Shown: positions 62,612 to 64,000 of the stretch, in pieces
Position numbering within the stretch: the first letter of the stretch is position 1
Layout: the number at the start of each line of letters is the position of its first letter
Source of the DNA: DAITMV01 sp046318595
GTDB lineage: Bacteria > Pseudomonadota > Gammaproteobacteria > Burkholderiales > Burkholderiaceae_B
Length of the DNA: 64,000 bases
Reading direction: 5' to 3'
Assembly: GCA_046318595.1 (NCBI GenBank)
Contig: JBKCTV010000015.1
Location: 1-64,000 of the forward strand
Position numbers and translations under genes: made by a program
Notes under the pieces: generated by a model
Databases searched by the model: none
Seen by the model: the letters and a program-made list of their open reading frames with translations, nothing else
What the model was told of the DNA's origin: nothing

Positions 62612-64000
62612 GCAAATCTATTCCGTTTGGCGAACTGCTGATTTCACGCGGCCTCTTGACGCCCGATCAATTACGCATCGCGTTGCTGGAGCAGAGCCGG
62701 CAAAACAAACGGCTCGGCGAAACGCTGGTTTCGCTGGGCTTCATCAACAACAGCATGATGAGAGAAGCGCTGGCGGACAACCTGGCGCATCAATCCATCG
62801 ACCTGAATCGCGTCACGCCCGACCCGAGCGTCCTGGCCCTAATTCCAAAGGACTTCGCGGCAAAACATCAGATATTTCCGGTCGCTTACAAGCGCGATGA
62901 AAACCGACTGATCATCGCCATGGCCAACCCGAACAATTTATTCGTGTTGGACCAGGTTCGTTTTTTGCTGGGGCATTCGACGACCTGCGAAGCCCTGCTG
63001 GCGCCCGAAGGCGAAATCCGCAGCGCCATCGAAAAATCGTATGGCCATGAGCTGTCGATCGACGGCATTCTGGAAGAACTAGACAACTACGAAATCAAAA
63101 ACACTAACTTGAATGTGGGCTCGGACGAGTATGAACAGCCGATGGCGCGACTCATCAATTCGCTGTTGAGCGATGGCGTCTATCGCCGTGCCTCAGACAT
63201 TCACCTCGAGCCCGAAGAGTCTTTCGTTCGCATCCGTTATCGGACCGACGGCGTGCTGCGGCAAGTGCGCATCATCCACAAAAAGTATTGGGCGGCGATG
63301 GTCGTGCGCTTGAAGGTGATCAGCGGGATGAACATCGCCGAATCGCGGGCACCACAGGATGGTCACATTTCTCTCGATATTTTCGGTCGCCCGATCGATT
63401 TCCGCGTTGCCGCGCAGCCGACCATCCACGGCGAAAACTTCGTCTTGAGGATCCTCGATCGGCAGCGTTCGATCGTCCCGCTCGACAAGCTCGACCTGAC
63501 CACGGATGCGCTCTACAACATCAACCTGATGCTTGCCAGGCCCGAAGGTATTTTTCTGATCACCGGGCCGACCGGCAGCGGCAAAACCACGACTTTGTAT
63601 TCGATACTAAGCAGCGTCAATACCGAACGGGTAAACATCATGACCCTCGAGGACCCCGTGGAATATCCAGTGGGACTCATGCGCCAAAGCTCGTTGTCCG
63701 ACGGCCTGAAAATGGACTTTGCCAGCGGCATCCGTTCCATCTTGCGACAGGACCCCGATATCATCCTGGTCGGCGAAATCCGCGACAAAGAAACGGCGCA
63801 GATGGCCTTCCGTGCCGCGATGACCGGTCACCAGGTGTTCTCGACGCTGCACACCAACAGCGCGATCGGCGCGGTGGCGCGGCTGCTCGATATCGGCATT
63901 CTGCCCGACATCATCGCCAGCAATGTCATCGGTGTGCTCGCGCAGCGGCTGTTGCGAAAACTCTGTCCGCATTGCAAGGCCAAAAAACAAGTCACTACCC
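62608..64000 (+). CDS. mshE: MSHA pilus assembly ATPase MshE (GspE/PilB type), cut by the right edge
   Basis: This is the hexameric secretion ATPase that drives pilus extension. 464 residues are visible. The N-terminal N1/MshEN domain (FGELLISRGLLTPDQLRIALLEQ) can bind c-di-GMP in this family. It is followed by the N2 domain, Walker A GPTGSGKT at 320-327, the Asp box, Walker B LRQDPDIILVGEIRD and the His box TGHQVFSTLHTN. The tetracysteine zinc motif has begun (LCPHC) when the window ends. The start overlaps the mshN stop. Confidence 0.95.
   Translation, partial: MSKSIPFGELLISRGLLTPDQLRIALLEQSRQNKRLGETLVSLGFINNSMMREALADNLAHQSIDLNRVTPDPSVLALIPKDFAAKHQIFPVAYKRDENRLIIAMANPNNLFVLDQVRFLLGHSTTCEALLAPEGEIRSAIEKSYGHELSIDGILEELDNYEIKNTNLNVGSDEYEQPMARLINSLLSDGVYRRASDIHLEPEESFVRIRYRTDGVLRQVRIIHKKYWAAMVVRLKVISGMNIAESRAPQDGHISLDIFGRPIDFRVAAQPTIHGENFVLRILDRQRSIVPLDKLDLTTDALYNINLMLARPEGIFLITGPTGSGKTTTLYSILSSVNTERVNIMTLEDPVEYPVGLMRQSSLSDGLKMDFASGIRSILRQDPDIILVGEIRDKETAQMAFRAAMTGHQVFSTLHTNSAIGAVARLLDIGILPDIIASNVIGVLAQRLLRKLCPHCKAKKQVTT

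Noticed and set aside
1..64000. CRISPR arrays, tRNA and rRNA genes
   Set aside because: I looked for regular short repeats and for tRNA and rRNA signatures while reading and found none; a dedicated scan was not possible.

Overview
The window is about 64 kb of a moderately GC-rich bacterial chromosome. Gene content points to a betaproteobacterium of the order Burkholderiales. The markers are hslVU, argB and phaM close together, birA-coaX-SPOR, metX-metW, a gshA-gshB-EIIA-HPr-ptsI block, class I PHA synthesis genes, tripartite tricarboxylate (Bug-type) transport and an MSHA-type pilus locus. The family is less certain; the mix would fit Oxalobacteraceae or a relative. No rRNA, tRNA or CRISPR array was seen.

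Layout. 1-1.2 kb: the cut end of an unknown gene, a dead tyrosine-recombinase N-terminus and a small secreted Ala/Lys/His-rich protein. 1.2-10.3 kb: a carbon-storage region. On the plus strand are oleate hydratase, a MaoC-phosphotransacetylase fusion and acetate kinase. On the minus strand are fabI, phaC and a phaB-like reductase. A SEC-C protein and a truncated DUF4276-like gene lie between them. 10.5-12.5 kb: rpoN with a possible sigma-54 promoter in front of it, and a BON lipoprotein. 12.6-16.3 kb (minus): YbeD, DacA, a hydrolase, a ferredoxin and a VanZ-like protein. 16.4-25.3 kb: birA-coaX-SPOR, midA against folB-ttcA, a Crp-type regulator facing a histidine kinase, a PepSY/cytochrome b561 pair and an Ada-like protein. 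25.3-38.6 kb: ilvA, SPOR, dsbA, rlpA, hslVU, a PCu(A)C chaperone, argB, phaM, FIST, a DUF6279 lipoprotein and glmU-glmS.

38.6-53 kb is a mosaic of core genes (a zinc metallopeptidase, metX-metW, ptsI-HPr-EIIA-gshB-gshA) and two large AT-rich genes that look foreign. The first, 38775-41912 minus, encodes a 1045-residue protein. It has an array of about fifteen tryptophan-anchored helical repeats with a 29-residue period, followed by a domain I read as an amidoligase (Amidoligase_2-like, carboxylate-amine ligase). It sits beside repeats that resemble an IS21-family end. The second, 50229-52544 plus, encodes a 771-residue protein with two coiled-coil regions around a transmembrane hairpin. Its 3' end runs into remnants of an efflux operon (the C-terminus of an outer-membrane channel and a frameshifted TetR regulator). 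These two genes are the best candidates for undescribed biology here.

53-64 kb: a cysteine-repeat secreted protein with a strong terminator, a tctCBA transporter operon, and the start of an MSHA-like pilus operon (an ABC ATPase, mshM, mshL, mshN and mshE, which runs off the right edge). Functionally the window combines PHA metabolism (fabI-phaC-phaB, MaoC/Pta, AckA, PhaM), glutathione and PTS-type regulation, cell-wall precursor supply and remodelling (glmU, glmS, dacA, rlpA) and type IV pilus assembly.
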